Below, one piece after another: positions 17,250 to 24,316 of a stretch of 64,000 bases of DNA. The stretch lies in the NCBI RefSeq assembly GCF_030757795.1, contig NZ_JAUQWH010000002.1, positions 114,105-178,104 of the forward strand. Reading direction: 5' to 3'. A program made the position numbers and the translations under genes. Below the pieces are notes generated by a model. It did no database searches. It saw nothing but the letters and a program-made list of their open reading frames with translations, and was not told the origin of the DNA. The DNA is from Actinoplanes oryzae. Lineage in GTDB: Bacteria > Actinomycetota > Actinomycetes > Mycobacteriales > Micromonosporaceae. Positions within the stretch are counted from its first letter, which is position 1; each line of letters starts with the position of its first letter.

Positions 17250-17972
17250 TCAGACGGGCAGGGCGACGGGCTCGTTGTCGGGCAGCTGGCGGCCGTTCGG
17301 CGGGACCACGAACTTGTAGCCGACCTGGCGCACGGTGCCGATCATCGACTCATACTCCGAGCCGAGCTTGGCCCGCAGGCGCCGGACGTGCACGTCGACC
17401 GTGCGGGTGCCGCCGAAGTAGTCGTAGCCCCAGACCTCGCGGAGCAGCTGGTCGCGGGTGAAGACCCGGCCCGGGTGCTGCGCCAGGAACTTGAGCAGCT
17501 CGAACTCCTTGTAGGTGAGGTCGAGCGGGCGCCCCTTGAGCTTGGCGGCGTAGGTGTCGGGGTCGATGTTGAGCTCGCCGGCGCGGATCGAGCCGCCGGC
17601 GCCGGCGGTCGCGTTGGTCAGCCGGCCGACGCCCAGGCGCAGCCGGGCCTCGACCTCGGCCGGACCCGCCGTGGCGAGGATGACGTCGTCGACACCCCAG
17701 TCGGCGTTGAGCGCGATGAGGCCGGCCTCGGTGACCACGGCGACCAGCGGGACGCCGATGCCGGTCGCGTGCAGCATGCGGCAGGTCGCCCGGGCCTCGG
17801 AGAGCTCGGAGCGCGCGTCCACCAGCACGGCGTCGGGGCTCGGGCCCGACACCAGGGTGCGGACGTCGCGCGGGGCGGTGCGCACGGAGTGGGGCAGCAG
17901 GTCCAGCGCGGGCAGCACGGCGGAAGGTTCGCCGGCGCGGGCCGTCACCAACAGGAGAAGTTCCACACTCAC
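17250..17972 (-). CDS. glnR: GlnR-type atypical response regulator (nitrogen control)
   Basis: A 240-residue OmpR-family regulator. The N-terminal receiver-like domain (1-120) has VLVDARSEL and the stretch [20 protein letters not shown] characteristic of GlnR. The C-terminal winged helix (about 140-230) contains [35 protein letters not shown] and [13 protein letters not shown]. GlnR activates or represses nitrogen assimilation genes and lacks the normal phosphorylation pocket. I use the first of two GTGs (17972); the second (17966) also has a GAGG nearby. Position beside mshD supports the call. Confidence 0.9.
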   Translation of the reverse strand: MSVELLLLVTARAGEPSAVLPALDLLPHSVRTAPRDVRTLVSGPSPDAVLVDARSELSEARATCRMLHATGIGVPLVAVVTEAGLIALNADWGVDDVILATAGPAEVEARLRLGVGRLTNATAGAGGSIRAGELNIDPDTYAAKLKGRPLDLTYKEFELLKFLAQHPGRVFTRDQLLREVWGYDYFGGTRTVDVHVRRLRAKLGSEYESMIGTVRQVGYKFVVPPNGRQLPDNEPVALPV

Positions 17973-18154
17973 CTCGATCCTCGCGGCACGTCGGCCGCTC
18001 AGGTGACCCGGTCTGCACGCATCTCTGCAGCGCAACCGGATGGGTCTCGTCCCGGCGTCACCGACGGGTGGGCTGGCACCACCTTAACCGATGCATCCGG
18101 CTGTTCACCCGTCAGCGACCGTCGTGTGATGCGGCGTACGCCCTCGAGGTGGCC

Positions 18155-18181
18155 GAACGGTCAACTCTTGACCAACCGTTC
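18155..18181. promoter_or_regulatory. Nested inverted repeat in the glnR / membrane-protein intergenic region
   Basis: GGTCAA-CTC-TTGACC (18159-18173) is a perfect six-base dyad nested inside GAACGGT (18155-18161) and ACCGTTC (18175-18181). It lies between two divergent genes, 183 bases from the glnR start and 85 from the other, where an operator would be expected. The cognate protein is unknown. Confidence 0.45.
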
Positions 18182-18265
18182 ACCCGAGCGGTCGCCCCGG
18201 TCCGATGGGAGCGTGCCCAGGCCGCGCCTGCGCACGGACTTGCCCGGTCTGGCACCATCGCAGGC

Positions 18266-19264
18266 GTGTTTCCCTCAACCCCGCGCGACAGCGATGCCTG
18301 GGACGAAGACGCCACCAGGGACGTCGCCAGGTCCGCGCCGGGCCGTGGCCACTTCTACGCCGGCGACCGGGAGGACGAGCGCAGGCCCTCCGGCGACGCC
18401 GACGACGCGGAGTTCGAGGAGGAAGAGGTCCGGGTCGTCCCGGTGCGCCGGCAGCTGTCGGTGGCCATCGCCGGGTTCGCCGGGCTGCTCGGCGCCGGCC
18501 TGGTGCTCGGCGCGCAGACGTCGGGGCCGGACGCCCGGCTGCCGTACGCCATCGTGCTCTTCGGGGTGCAGCTGTTGTATGTGCTCGCCTTCACGATGGC
18601 CATCCGGCCGCCCGCGGCGTACACGGTCGCGGGAATCTCGCTCGTCGCCGGTGCCGCGGCGGACTATGTGGCCGTGACCGGTGACTCACCCGGTGTCATG
18701 CCGACGCTCTATATCTTGGGCGCCGCCTTCCTCGGAGCCCTCATCGGCCAGGCCGTCCGGCCGGAGGACCGGCTGCGGCTGCGCGACGCGCTCGGCGGCA
18801 CCTTCCTGGTCGTCCTCGGCCCCGCCTGTCTCGCCCTGCTGATCGTCCTGACCCGCCGCCCGGCCGGCACCCAGGCCATCATGATGTGCCTCGGCGCCGT
18901 GGGGGTGACGCTGCTGGTCGCCCACCTGACCGACGCGGTGTTCCCCAAGCCGCGCGTCGCGCTCCAGGTGCCCCGCGGGGCCACGGGCATCGTGCTCGGC
19001 GCCATGCTCGGCACCTTCGGCGCCGCCGCGCTGGGCAGCGTGCTGGTCCTGCCCTTCACGCCGGGCAAGGGTGCGATCCTCGGCCTGGTCGTCGCGGGCA
19101 TTGCCGCGCTGGTCGACCTGGCCGTCAACTACTCCGAGGCGGGCCGGGGGCTGGCCGGCGACGCTCCCACCTTCTGGATCGCCCGGCACATGCAGGGGCC
19201 GCTCGGGGCCTTCGCGTTCGCGGTCCCGGCCACGTACATCCTCGCGGTGTTCGTTCTCTCCTAG
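18266..19264 (+). CDS. Multi-pass membrane protein of unknown function
   Basis: A 332-residue protein. The N-terminal 65 residues are acidic and disordered (DDAEFEEEEVRVVPVRR), followed by about nine hydrophobic segments spread to the C-terminus. No transporter or enzyme motif is recognisable. The GTG at 18266 is favoured because the longer open frame upstream has a composition unlike a protein start. Downstream after 54 bases is the DUF2993 gene in the same direction, so the two may share a transcript and act at the envelope. Confidence 0.7.
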   Translation: MFPSTPRDSDAWDEDATRDVARSAPGRGHFYAGDREDERRPSGDADDAEFEEEEVRVVPVRRQLSVAIAGFAGLLGAGLVLGAQTSGPDARLPYAIVLFGVQLLYVLAFTMAIRPPAAYTVAGISLVAGAAADYVAVTGDSPGVMPTLYILGAAFLGALIGQAVRPEDRLRLRDALGGTFLVVLGPACLALLIVLTRRPAGTQAIMMCLGAVGVTLLVAHLTDAVFPKPRVALQVPRGATGIVLGAMLGTFGAAALGSVLVLPFTPGKGAILGLVVAGIAALVDLAVNYSEAGRGLAGDAPTFWIARHMQGPLGAFAFAVPATYILAVFVLS

Positions 19265-19318
19265 CACTGGGCATATACCGTCGCCGTCCCCGTTACTGCT
19301 CTTCTGCGAGGTGCTCAG

Positions 19319-20110
19319 GTGGCCGAGGTCTACGGGTCGGCGCAGCCGCGTAAGCGTCGCCGGGGCCGGAAGCTGCTCGTCGGCTTCCTGGTCCTGCTCG
19401 TCCTGCTGGGCATCGCCCTGGCGGTGGCCGACCGGGTGGCCGCCTCCTACGCGGAGCGCACCATCGCCGACCGGGTCAGCCAGCAGCTCGCCGACCAGAA
19501 GGCGACCGCGGAGAGCCCGGACGTCACGGTCGAGGGCGTGCCCTTCCTGACCCAGGTCGCCCGCGGGGAGTACCAGGAGATCAAGATCCTGCTGCAGGAC
19601 TTCTCCGCGCCCGCCGGCAACGGCCAGACGATCAAGATGCCGACGCTCGACATCCGGGCGAAGGACGTGGCCGCGCCGCTCAACACCCTGCGCACCGGCA
19701 ACGGCGACATCACGGCCGGCACGGTGACGGGCACCGGCACGATCGCGTACGCGGACCTCGCCGCCCTCATCGGCCAGGACGGCCTGAAGGTCTCCGAGCA
19801 GGGCGGCAAGCTCGTCGGCACGGCTCCGGTCCAGGCGCTCGGCCAGACCTTCCAGGTCACCGGCACGGCGAACCTCGAGGTCGCCGACGGCGTGGTGCGG
19901 GTGCGCTTCGCCGACGTGACGGCCGAGGGGCTCCCGGCGATCCCGCTGGTGCAGAACATCGTCGACAACTACGTGCAGAACCTGTCGTACGACCTCGACG
20001 TCCCCGCGCTGCCCCTCGACCTCAAGGTGCAGAAGGTGGAGCCCAAGCCGGAGGGCCTGGTGGTGACGGCCGGGGCCGACAACGTGCCGCTGAACTCCGG
20101 CGGACTGTGA
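19319..20110 (+). CDS. DUF2993 (LmeA family) phospholipid-binding envelope protein
   Basis: A 263-residue protein with a basic N-terminus and one signal-anchor helix (about residues 19-41), then a beta-rich extracytoplasmic domain of the DUF2993 family (VEGVPFLTQVARGEYQEIKI, then GTGTIAYADL). LmeA of mycobacteria binds phosphatidylinositol and supports lipomannan maturation; an envelope lipid role here is by analogy. The start is GTG. The gene is followed by the sulfur leader peptide unit, which has its own promoter. Confidence 0.88.
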   Translation: MAEVYGSAQPRKRRRGRKLLVGFLVLLVLLGIALAVADRVAASYAERTIADRVSQQLADQKATAESPDVTVEGVPFLTQVARGEYQEIKILLQDFSAPAGNGQTIKMPTLDIRAKDVAAPLNTLRTGNGDITAGTVTGTGTIAYADLAALIGQDGLKVSEQGGKLVGTAPVQALGQTFQVTGTANLEVADGVVRVRFADVTAEGLPAIPLVQNIVDNYVQNLSYDLDVPALPLDLKVQKVEPKPEGLVVTAGADNVPLNSGGL

Positions 20111-20166
20111 CGGCTGCCTCCCGTCCCGGATGGTGATAGAGGTTTTCCGCTCTGTAACACCGCTGG

Positions 20167-20172
20167 TAGGGT
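20167..20172 (+). promoter_or_regulatory. -10 box (TAGGGT) for the sulfur leader transcript
   Basis: TAGGGT ends eight bases before the ATG of the cysteine-rich leader ORF at 20181, so the transcript probably starts at that ATG. A weak -35 (TTTTCC, 20143-20148) precedes it at 18 bases. Confidence 0.5.
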
Positions 20173-20180
20173 CGGTCACC

Positions 20181-20258
20181 ATGAGCCTGTTGCTCACCAA
20201 GAGGCGCGCGGTCGACCTGTGCCGCGTGGCCGCCTGCCTGTGTCGCCCCGCATTCTGA
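20181..20258 (+). CDS. Cysteine-rich leader peptide upstream of sulfurtransferase
   Basis: A 25-residue ORF beginning MSLLLTKRR and containing DLCRVAACLCRP, with three cysteines in its last twelve residues. The DLCRVA-type Cys-rich peptide is a recurrent actinobacterial leader ahead of sulfur-assimilation genes. In mycobacteria, similar leaderless poly-cysteine ORFs act as cysteine-responsive attenuators: slow translation at Cys codons when cysteine is short opens expression of the downstream gene. Here the stop is followed by a 151-base untranslated stretch before the sulfurtransferase start. The ATG lies eight bases after a -10 box. Role inferred from the family. Confidence 0.85.
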   Translation: MSLLLTKRRAVDLCRVAACLCRPAF

Positions 20259-20409
20259 CGGGGCCACTCGCGCTTTCCTTTTTCGCCCGGCAGTGGCGCC
20301 GTACGCAAACCGTGATCCGTTTTCCGGGTCGGCGCGCGTGCGTCCTCTTCACCACCCCAGCTCCCGCGCGCTGACTCACCCATCTCTCACCTGACAAGGG
20401 AGCAATCCG

Positions 20410-21258
20410 ATGAGTCGCGACTCCGCACTCGTCTCTGCCGACTGGGCCGAGAAGAACCTGGACACCCCGGGTGTCGTCTTCGTCGAGGTCGACGAGGACA
20501 CCACCGCCTACGACGGCGGGCACATCCCCGGTGCCGTGAAGCTCGACTGGAAGCAGGACCTGCAGGACCCGGTGCGCCGGGACTTCGTGAACCAGGAGCA
20601 GTTCTCCGCCCTGCTGTCCGAGAAGGGCATCTCCAACGATGACGTCGTCGTGCTCTACGGCGGCAACAACAACTGGTTCGCGGCGTACGCGTACTGGTAC
20701 TTCAAGCTCTACGGCCACGAGCAGGTCAAGCTGATCGACGGTGGCCGCAAGAAGTGGGAGCTCGACGCCCGCACGTACACCAAGGATGTCCCCTCGCGCG
20801 CCAAGACGACGTACGTCGCCAAGGAGCCGGACCTGTCGATCCGCGCCTTCCGCGACGAGGTCGTGCAGGCCATCGGCGTGAAGAACCTCGTCGACGTGCG
20901 CAGCCCCGACGAGTTCGCGGGCCGGCTGCTCGCCCCGGCGCACCTGCCCCAGGAGCAGTCGCAGCGCGGCGGCCACATCCCCACGGCCATCAGCGTGCCG
21001 TGGAGCAAGGCCGCGAACGAGGACGGCACCTTCAAGTCCGACGAGGAACTGAAGAAGATCTACGGCGACGCCGGCCTCGACGGCAGCAAGGACACCATCG
21101 CCTACTGCCGCATCGGCGAGCGCTCCTCGCACACGTGGTTCGTGCTGCGCGAGCTCCTCGGCCAGGAGAACGTGAAGAACTACGACGGCTCGTGGACCGA
21201 GTACGGCTCGCTCATCGGCGTGCCGATCGCGCTCGGCGACGAGCCCGGAAAGGCGTGA
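20410..21258 (+). CDS. Thiosulfate sulfurtransferase (rhodanese), SseA/CysA type
   Basis: A 282-residue two-domain rhodanese. The N-terminal domain (about 1-135) is structural and has no active cysteine at its loop. The C-terminal domain has the active-site loop YCRIGERSSHTWF with Cys233, which carries the persulfide. It transfers sulfane sulfur from thiosulfate to thiophilic acceptors in sulfur assimilation and detoxification. The ATG at 20410 has AAGGGAG upstream. It is preceded by a cysteine-rich leader peptide and overlaps or abuts the DUF1416 gene, an arrangement I recognise from other actinobacteria. Confidence 0.94.
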   Translation: MSRDSALVSADWAEKNLDTPGVVFVEVDEDTTAYDGGHIPGAVKLDWKQDLQDPVRRDFVNQEQFSALLSEKGISNDDVVVLYGGNNNWFAAYAYWYFKLYGHEQVKLIDGGRKKWELDARTYTKDVPSRAKTTYVAKEPDLSIRAFRDEVVQAIGVKNLVDVRSPDEFAGRLLAPAHLPQEQSQRGGHIPTAISVPWSKAANEDGTFKSDEELKKIYGDAGLDGSKDTIAYCRIGERSSHTWFVLRELLGQENVKNYDGSWTEYGSLIGVPIALGDEPGKA

Positions 21259-21263
21259 CCGCC

Positions 21264-21596
21264 ATGACCACCCCCTCCAACATCGCGGACGGCTGCGCCG
21301 CCCCCGACCAGTCGGCGCCCCTCCCCGCGAGCGTCGACCTGGAGAAGGAGACGGTCATCACCGGCATCGTCTCCAACGCCGAGGGCGAGGCCGTGGGCGG
21401 CGCGTACGTCCGCCTGCTCGACTCGTCCGGCGAGTTCACCGCCGAGGTCGTGACGTCGCCCGAGGGCGTGTTCCGCTTCTTCGCGGCGCCCGGCTCGTGG
21501 ACGCTGCGGGCGCTCTCCCGCGCCGGCAACGGCGACCTGGCCGTCGACGCCACGCGCGGCGTGAACGAAGTGGCGCTGGCTGTCGCGGCTGCCTGA
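21264..21596 (+). CDS. DUF1416 domain protein
   Basis: A 110-residue protein with the conserved core ETVITGIVSNAEGEAVGGAY, then GEFTAEVVTSPEGVFRFFAA and PGSWTLRALS, which together suggest a small carboxypeptidase-regulatory-like beta sandwich. DUF1416 genes regularly follow thiosulfate sulfurtransferase in actinobacteria; the function is unknown but presumably linked to sulfur metabolism. A GTG at 21255 overlapping the previous stop would add three residues; the ATG at 21264 is my choice. A hairpin follows at 21613-21646. Confidence 0.85.
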   Translation: MTTPSNIADGCAAPDQSAPLPASVDLEKETVITGIVSNAEGEAVGGAYVRLLDSSGEFTAEVVTSPEGVFRFFAAPGSWTLRALSRAGNGDLAVDATRGVNEVALAVAAA

Positions 21597-21612
21597 CCCA
21601 CGCTCTGTTCGA

Positions 21613-21646
21613 CAGGGGCGGTACTCCTCCGGGAGTGCCGCCCCTG
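21613..21646 (+). terminator. Hairpin terminator after the sulfurtransferase-DUF1416 unit
   Basis: A 15-bp stem (21613-21627 with 21632-21646, one G-U pair) closes a short loop, 16 bases after the stop codon. There is no U-tract, as is common in high-GC actinobacteria. Confidence 0.6.
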
Positions 21647-21650
21647 CTCG

Positions 21651-21678
21651 TTGTCCACAGGCCGATGAGTTATCCACA
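21651..21678. promoter_or_regulatory. Pair of DnaA-box sequences
   Basis: TTGTCCACA (21651-21659), the actinobacterial consensus DnaA box, and TTATCCACA (21670-21678), the classic R1-type box, lie in the same orientation 10 bases apart in the gap between DUF1416 and the toxin-antitoxin pair. No origin genes are near, so a titration or regulatory site is more likely than an origin. Confidence 0.45.
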
Positions 21679-21718
21679 TCTTGCGCTCCCGAGGATGACG
21701 CGGCGCCAGTGACGTGAG

Positions 21719-21724
21719 TACGGT
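21719..21724 (+). promoter_or_regulatory. -10 box (TACGGT) for the toxin-antitoxin operon
   Basis: TACGGT ends six bases before the ATG at 21731, predicting a leaderless antitoxin mRNA. No clear operator dyad is visible. Confidence 0.45.
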
Positions 21725-21730
21725 TGCGCC

Positions 21731-21976
21731 ATGACTAGATCGATGGATGCGCCCGTGGAGCGTGTCGACATTCCCTTGGCGGGCTGCGTGCTCGCTGCAG
21801 CCCAGCATGCCGCTTCGTGCGAGGGCCTGTCCCTGTCCGATTGGGTGGAAAAGGCGGTGCTCTTCCGGGCTGTCGCCCGGGTGCAGGAAGTGCCTCCTGA
21901 TCAATACGAGCGATCCCCCGACTACCTGCCCGGGTGGCCACGCAACCAGGTCTTCGACTACGAGGACCTGGCGTGA
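21731..21976 (+). CDS. Putative antitoxin of a MazEF-like pair
   Basis: An 81-residue protein. The N-terminal part (VERVDIPLAGCVLAAAQHAA, then LSLSDWVEKAV) resembles a short helix-based DNA-binding or dimerisation segment of the ribbon-helix-helix kind. The C-terminus (PDQYERSPDYLPGWPRNQVF) is polar and probably disordered, like antitoxin tails that wrap a toxin. The identification rests on position: the stop overlaps the start of a MazF-like gene by four bases. I do not recognise a named antitoxin family. Confidence 0.65.
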   Translation: MTRSMDAPVERVDIPLAGCVLAAAQHAASCEGLSLSDWVEKAVLFRAVARVQEVPPDQYERSPDYLPGWPRNQVFDYEDLA

Positions 21977-22275
21977 AGCGAGGCGAGATCTGGTCGGTGG
22001 TGCGCATGCGGCACCAGCGGTCCGTGGTCGTCGTCGGCAGCGACGAGGTGACCGCCAAGCGAGATGCGGTGCTTTCTGTGCCGCTGTCGGAGGTGATGAG
22101 TGCCGCCCCGGAGCATCCCGCTGTGGCGGAGAGTTCCGGACGACCGATGGGAGTGGCCCTGGCTCCCCGGATCGGCGAGATCGACAAGAGCTACTTCCTG
22201 GTCCCGAGCGGTGAGTTGAGCCGGGACAGCCTCGACAAGCTCGACCGTGCCCTGCGGGAGGTGCTGGACCTGTGA
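21973..22275 (+). CDS. MazF/PemK-like endoribonuclease toxin
   Basis: A 100-residue protein beginning at a GTG that overlaps the antitoxin stop. The MazF fold signature is seen in KRGEIWSV at the N-terminus, a central strand (RSVVVVGSDEVT) and the late LAPRIGEIDKSYF, followed by a C-terminal helix (SLDKLDRALREVLDL). In typical MazF/PemK the arginine and threonine of the central sheet cleave mRNA. The usual conserved segment around the second strand is divergent here, so activity should be tested. Confidence 0.8.
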   Translation: MKRGEIWSVVRMRHQRSVVVVGSDEVTAKRDAVLSVPLSEVMSAAPEHPAVAESSGRPMGVALAPRIGEIDKSYFLVPSGELSRDSLDKLDRALREVLDL

Positions 22276-22310
22276 CCTTGGGGCGGGCGGCGGCGTGCGA
22301 GCATGGCGGC

Positions 22311-23177
22311 GTGAGCAGTCCGCCGCAGTTCGCGTTCGCGCCGCCGCCGGTGCCGGAGCGGCCGAGGCGGCGGTGGTGGGTCGTGGGGATCGTGGCGGCC
22401 TGGGCGGTGGTGCTGGTGGGGGCCTCGGTGTGGTCGGTGCGCAACGATCCGCCGACCGTGCCGGAGCAGCGGGACATCGCGGCGGCGCTGCCGGTCGTGC
22501 AGCGGGCCTCGGGGTTCGTGGTGGCCGCGGCCGGTGGGCCCGGGCAGGTCCTGGAGATCGGGGCGCTCACCTTCGACCGGGACTGTGCGCTCACGCCGGT
22601 GCGTGACGGGGTCGAGGCGGCGCGGGACGTCGTCGTGCGGGTCAAGGACAACGAGGCGCCCGAGGTGCTCGAGGCGATCGGCGCGGGGCTGCCCGGCGAC
22701 TATCACGCGGCCGTGGAGCACAACCTGGATCAGACGCGGTTCTCGCTGCGGGCGGATGCGGGGGAGTTCGTGGGCGTGGACGCGTCGATCCGGGAGGCCG
22801 ACACGACGATCCGGCTGCGGGTGTCGACCGGGTGCCGGCCCCTGGCGGACGGGGTGGACTATGCGCCTGCGCCGACGCCGGCGGGGCAGGAGCCGGATGC
22901 TTTCCGGGATGCCGTGGCGGCGCTGGGCGGGGGAGGCTCGGCGACGGTGACCGAGGTCTCGTGCCCGGGCGCTGCCGCCACTGCGCGCACGGTGGTGGCG
23001 GAGGGGCTGAAGGCGCCGGCGGATCTCGGGCCGGTGTTGCGGCAGCTGACCGGCGCGGCGGTGGTGGTGCGGGCCGAGGCGGGCGAGTGGGCGTACCGGG
23101 TGGGTGACGTGTCCGTGGTCGTGACCGGTGCGGAGGGGGCGGCCCGGGTCAGCGCGACGACGGGGTGCGCTCAGTAG
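22311..23177 (+). CDS. Single-pass membrane protein of unknown function
   Basis: A 288-residue protein starting at GTG 22311 (an upstream in-frame GTG at 22272 exists but overlaps the toxin stop). A Pro-rich cytoplasmic start leads into one membrane helix (about residues 24-42, WWVVGIVAAWAVVLVGASVW), then an extracytoplasmic domain of about 240 residues with cysteines at FDRDCAL, STGCRPL, VSCPG and TTGCAQ that could form two disulfides. No family is recognised. The end overlaps the convergent DsrE gene by seven bases. Confidence 0.7.
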   Translation: MSSPPQFAFAPPPVPERPRRRWWVVGIVAAWAVVLVGASVWSVRNDPPTVPEQRDIAAALPVVQRASGFVVAAAGGPGQVLEIGALTFDRDCALTPVRDGVEAARDVVVRVKDNEAPEVLEAIGAGLPGDYHAAVEHNLDQTRFSLRADAGEFVGVDASIREADTTIRLRVSTGCRPLADGVDYAPAPTPAGQEPDAFRDAVAALGGGGSATVTEVSCPGAAATARTVVAEGLKAPADLGPVLRQLTGAAVVVRAEAGEWAYRVGDVSVVVTGAEGAARVSATTGCAQ

Positions 23178-23533
23178 ACGACGGCCTGGGCGCCGTCGCC
23201 CATGATCTCCTCGACGAAGACGGCGGCGCCGGCGATGCGGATGCCCGGCAGGACGTCGCCGGGGCCGATCTCGCGCCGGGCCGCGCACTGCGTGCACAGG
23301 GTCACCGTGCCCGAGGCCAGCAGCAGGTCGAGCAGGTCCGGCAGCGGCGCGGCGTGCGGCAGCTCGAAGGACGCCGCCCGGCCCGGCAGCGCGAACCACG
23401 CCGACTCGCCGGTCAGCCAGAAGGAGACCGGCACGCCGGAAGCCGCCGCGGTGCTCGCCACCGTGAAGGCCTGCGAGCAGCGCTCCGGGGCGTCGGCGCC
23501 GGCGGTGGTCTTGACGACGAGGAGGCGGGCCAT
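23171..23533 (-). CDS. DsrE/DsrF-like family protein
   Basis: A 120-residue protein with the DsrE alpha/beta fold: RLLVVKTTAGADAPERCSQA, a middle strand (GVPVSFWLTGESAWFAL), and a cysteine pair TLCTQCAARR near residue 83. DsrE relatives move sulfur via a cysteine in this region or bind small ligands. The ATG at 23533 is preferred over one four codons upstream, which lies in the divergent promoter region. Proximity to the sulfurtransferase gene fits a sulfur role, but that is inference. Confidence 0.82.
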   Translation of the reverse strand: MARLLVVKTTAGADAPERCSQAFTVASTAAASGVPVSFWLTGESAWFALPGRAASFELPHAAPLPDLLDLLLASGTVTLCTQCAARREIGPGDVLPGIRIAGAAVFVEEIMGDGAQAVVY

Positions 23534-23544
23534 GCGGGTCAGCA

Positions 23545-23550
23545 TAGGAT
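23545..23550 (+). promoter_or_regulatory. -10 box (TAGGAT) of the microprotein / nitrobindin operon
   Basis: TAGGAT lies nine bases ahead of the ATG at 23560, consistent with a leaderless or nearly leaderless transcript, and is divergent from the DsrE gene. Confidence 0.45.
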
Positions 23551-23559
23551 GGTCCCGTC

Positions 23560-23664
23560 ATGGTTACGGAGATCGGGTATGTCAGCCTGCTGGTCGCCGG
23601 CATCGGCGCGCTGGCGGGCGGTTTGGGCTATCTGGCTATGCGCATTGCAAGGGGACGCTGGTGA
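23560..23664 (+). CDS. 34-residue membrane microprotein
   Basis: A short ORF (MVTEIGYVSLLVAGIGALAG, then GLGYLAMRIARGRW) that is almost entirely one hydrophobic helix with a basic C-terminal end, predicting a single-pass protein with its C-terminus in the cytoplasm. The stop overlaps the next start (GTGA), so it is translated together with the nitrobindin-like gene, and a -10 box precedes it. Coupling and composition make it a credible gene despite its size. Function unknown. Confidence 0.65.
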   Translation: MVTEIGYVSLLVAGIGALAGGLGYLAMRIARGRW

Positions 23665-24263
23665 GCAGTGAGACGGAGAACCCCCTCGGACCGCCGCCCT
23701 GGCTGAACGCGCCACCGGTCGAGGGCTATCCGTACGAGGACACCCACGACCTGCGCTCGGGCCCGGACCTGCACCCCGCGCTGCTCGGCCTGCTGCCGTT
23801 CATCGGGCTGTGGCGGGGCCGCGGGCAGGGTGGCTTTCCGGCGACGGAGGACTACAACTTCGCACAGGAGATCCGGATCAGCCACGACGGCCGGCCCTTC
23901 CTGGCGTACGAGTCGCGCATCTGGCTGCTCGACGACGAGTCGAAGCCGATCGGGATGGCGGACCGGGAGTTCGGGTTCTGGCGGCCGGTGCTGAACGCCG
24001 AGGGCCGCCCGACGGACGAGATGGAGGCCACGCTCACCACGCAGGAGGGCGTGATCGAGATCTACGAGGGCGAGGCCAAGGGCACGCGGCTCGAGATGGC
24101 GACGGCGGGTGTCGGGCACACCGCCACGGGGCTGGCGGTCTCGGGCGGGCACCGGCTGTTCGGGATCGTCGAGGGTGCGCTGCTGTATGCGTACGAGATG
24201 GCGGCGAAGGGTGAGGCCCTCCAGCCGCACCTCTCCGCGCGGCTGTTGCGCATCGGCGGCTGA
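23661..24263 (+). CDS. Nitrobindin-like / FABP family heme-binding protein
   Basis: A 200-residue protein of the nitrobindin (DUF1794, THAP4-like) beta-barrel family. Visible features are the family motif GLWRGRGQGGFP near residue 51 and the later strands DREFGFWRPVL, VGHTATGL and ISHDGRPFLAYESRIW. Members bind heme b and react with nitric oxide or peroxynitrite. The GTG start overlaps the microprotein stop. A GC-rich hairpin follows the stop (24275-24300). Confidence 0.88.
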   Translation: MSSETENPLGPPPWLNAPPVEGYPYEDTHDLRSGPDLHPALLGLLPFIGLWRGRGQGGFPATEDYNFAQEIRISHDGRPFLAYESRIWLLDDESKPIGMADREFGFWRPVLNAEGRPTDEMEATLTTQEGVIEIYEGEAKGTRLEMATAGVGHTATGLAVSGGHRLFGIVEGALLYAYEMAAKGEALQPHLSARLLRIGG

Positions 24264-24274
24264 GAGCACAGCGA

Positions 24275-24300
24275 GCGCGGCGGTCGTGAGGCCGCCGCGC
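24275..24300 (+). terminator. GC-rich hairpin between the nitrobindin-like gene and nur
   Basis: GCGCGGCGG (24275-24283) pairs with CCGCCGCGC (24292-24300) across an eight-base loop, 11 bases after the stop. There is no U-tract. It separates this operon from the leaderless promoter of the Fur-family gene. Confidence 0.5.
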
Positions 24301-24304
24301 GAAC

Positions 24305-24310
24305 TATGCT
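24305..24310 (+). promoter_or_regulatory. -10 box (TATGCT) of the nur-ygfZ unit
   Basis: TATGCT ends six bases before the GTG at 24317, so the message is probably leaderless. No -35 box is convincing. Confidence 0.5.
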
Positions 24311-24316
24311 CGACGT

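Noticed and set aside
21651..21678. Replication origin
   Set aside because: Only two boxes, no AT-rich stretch, and no dnaA/dnaN genes nearby.
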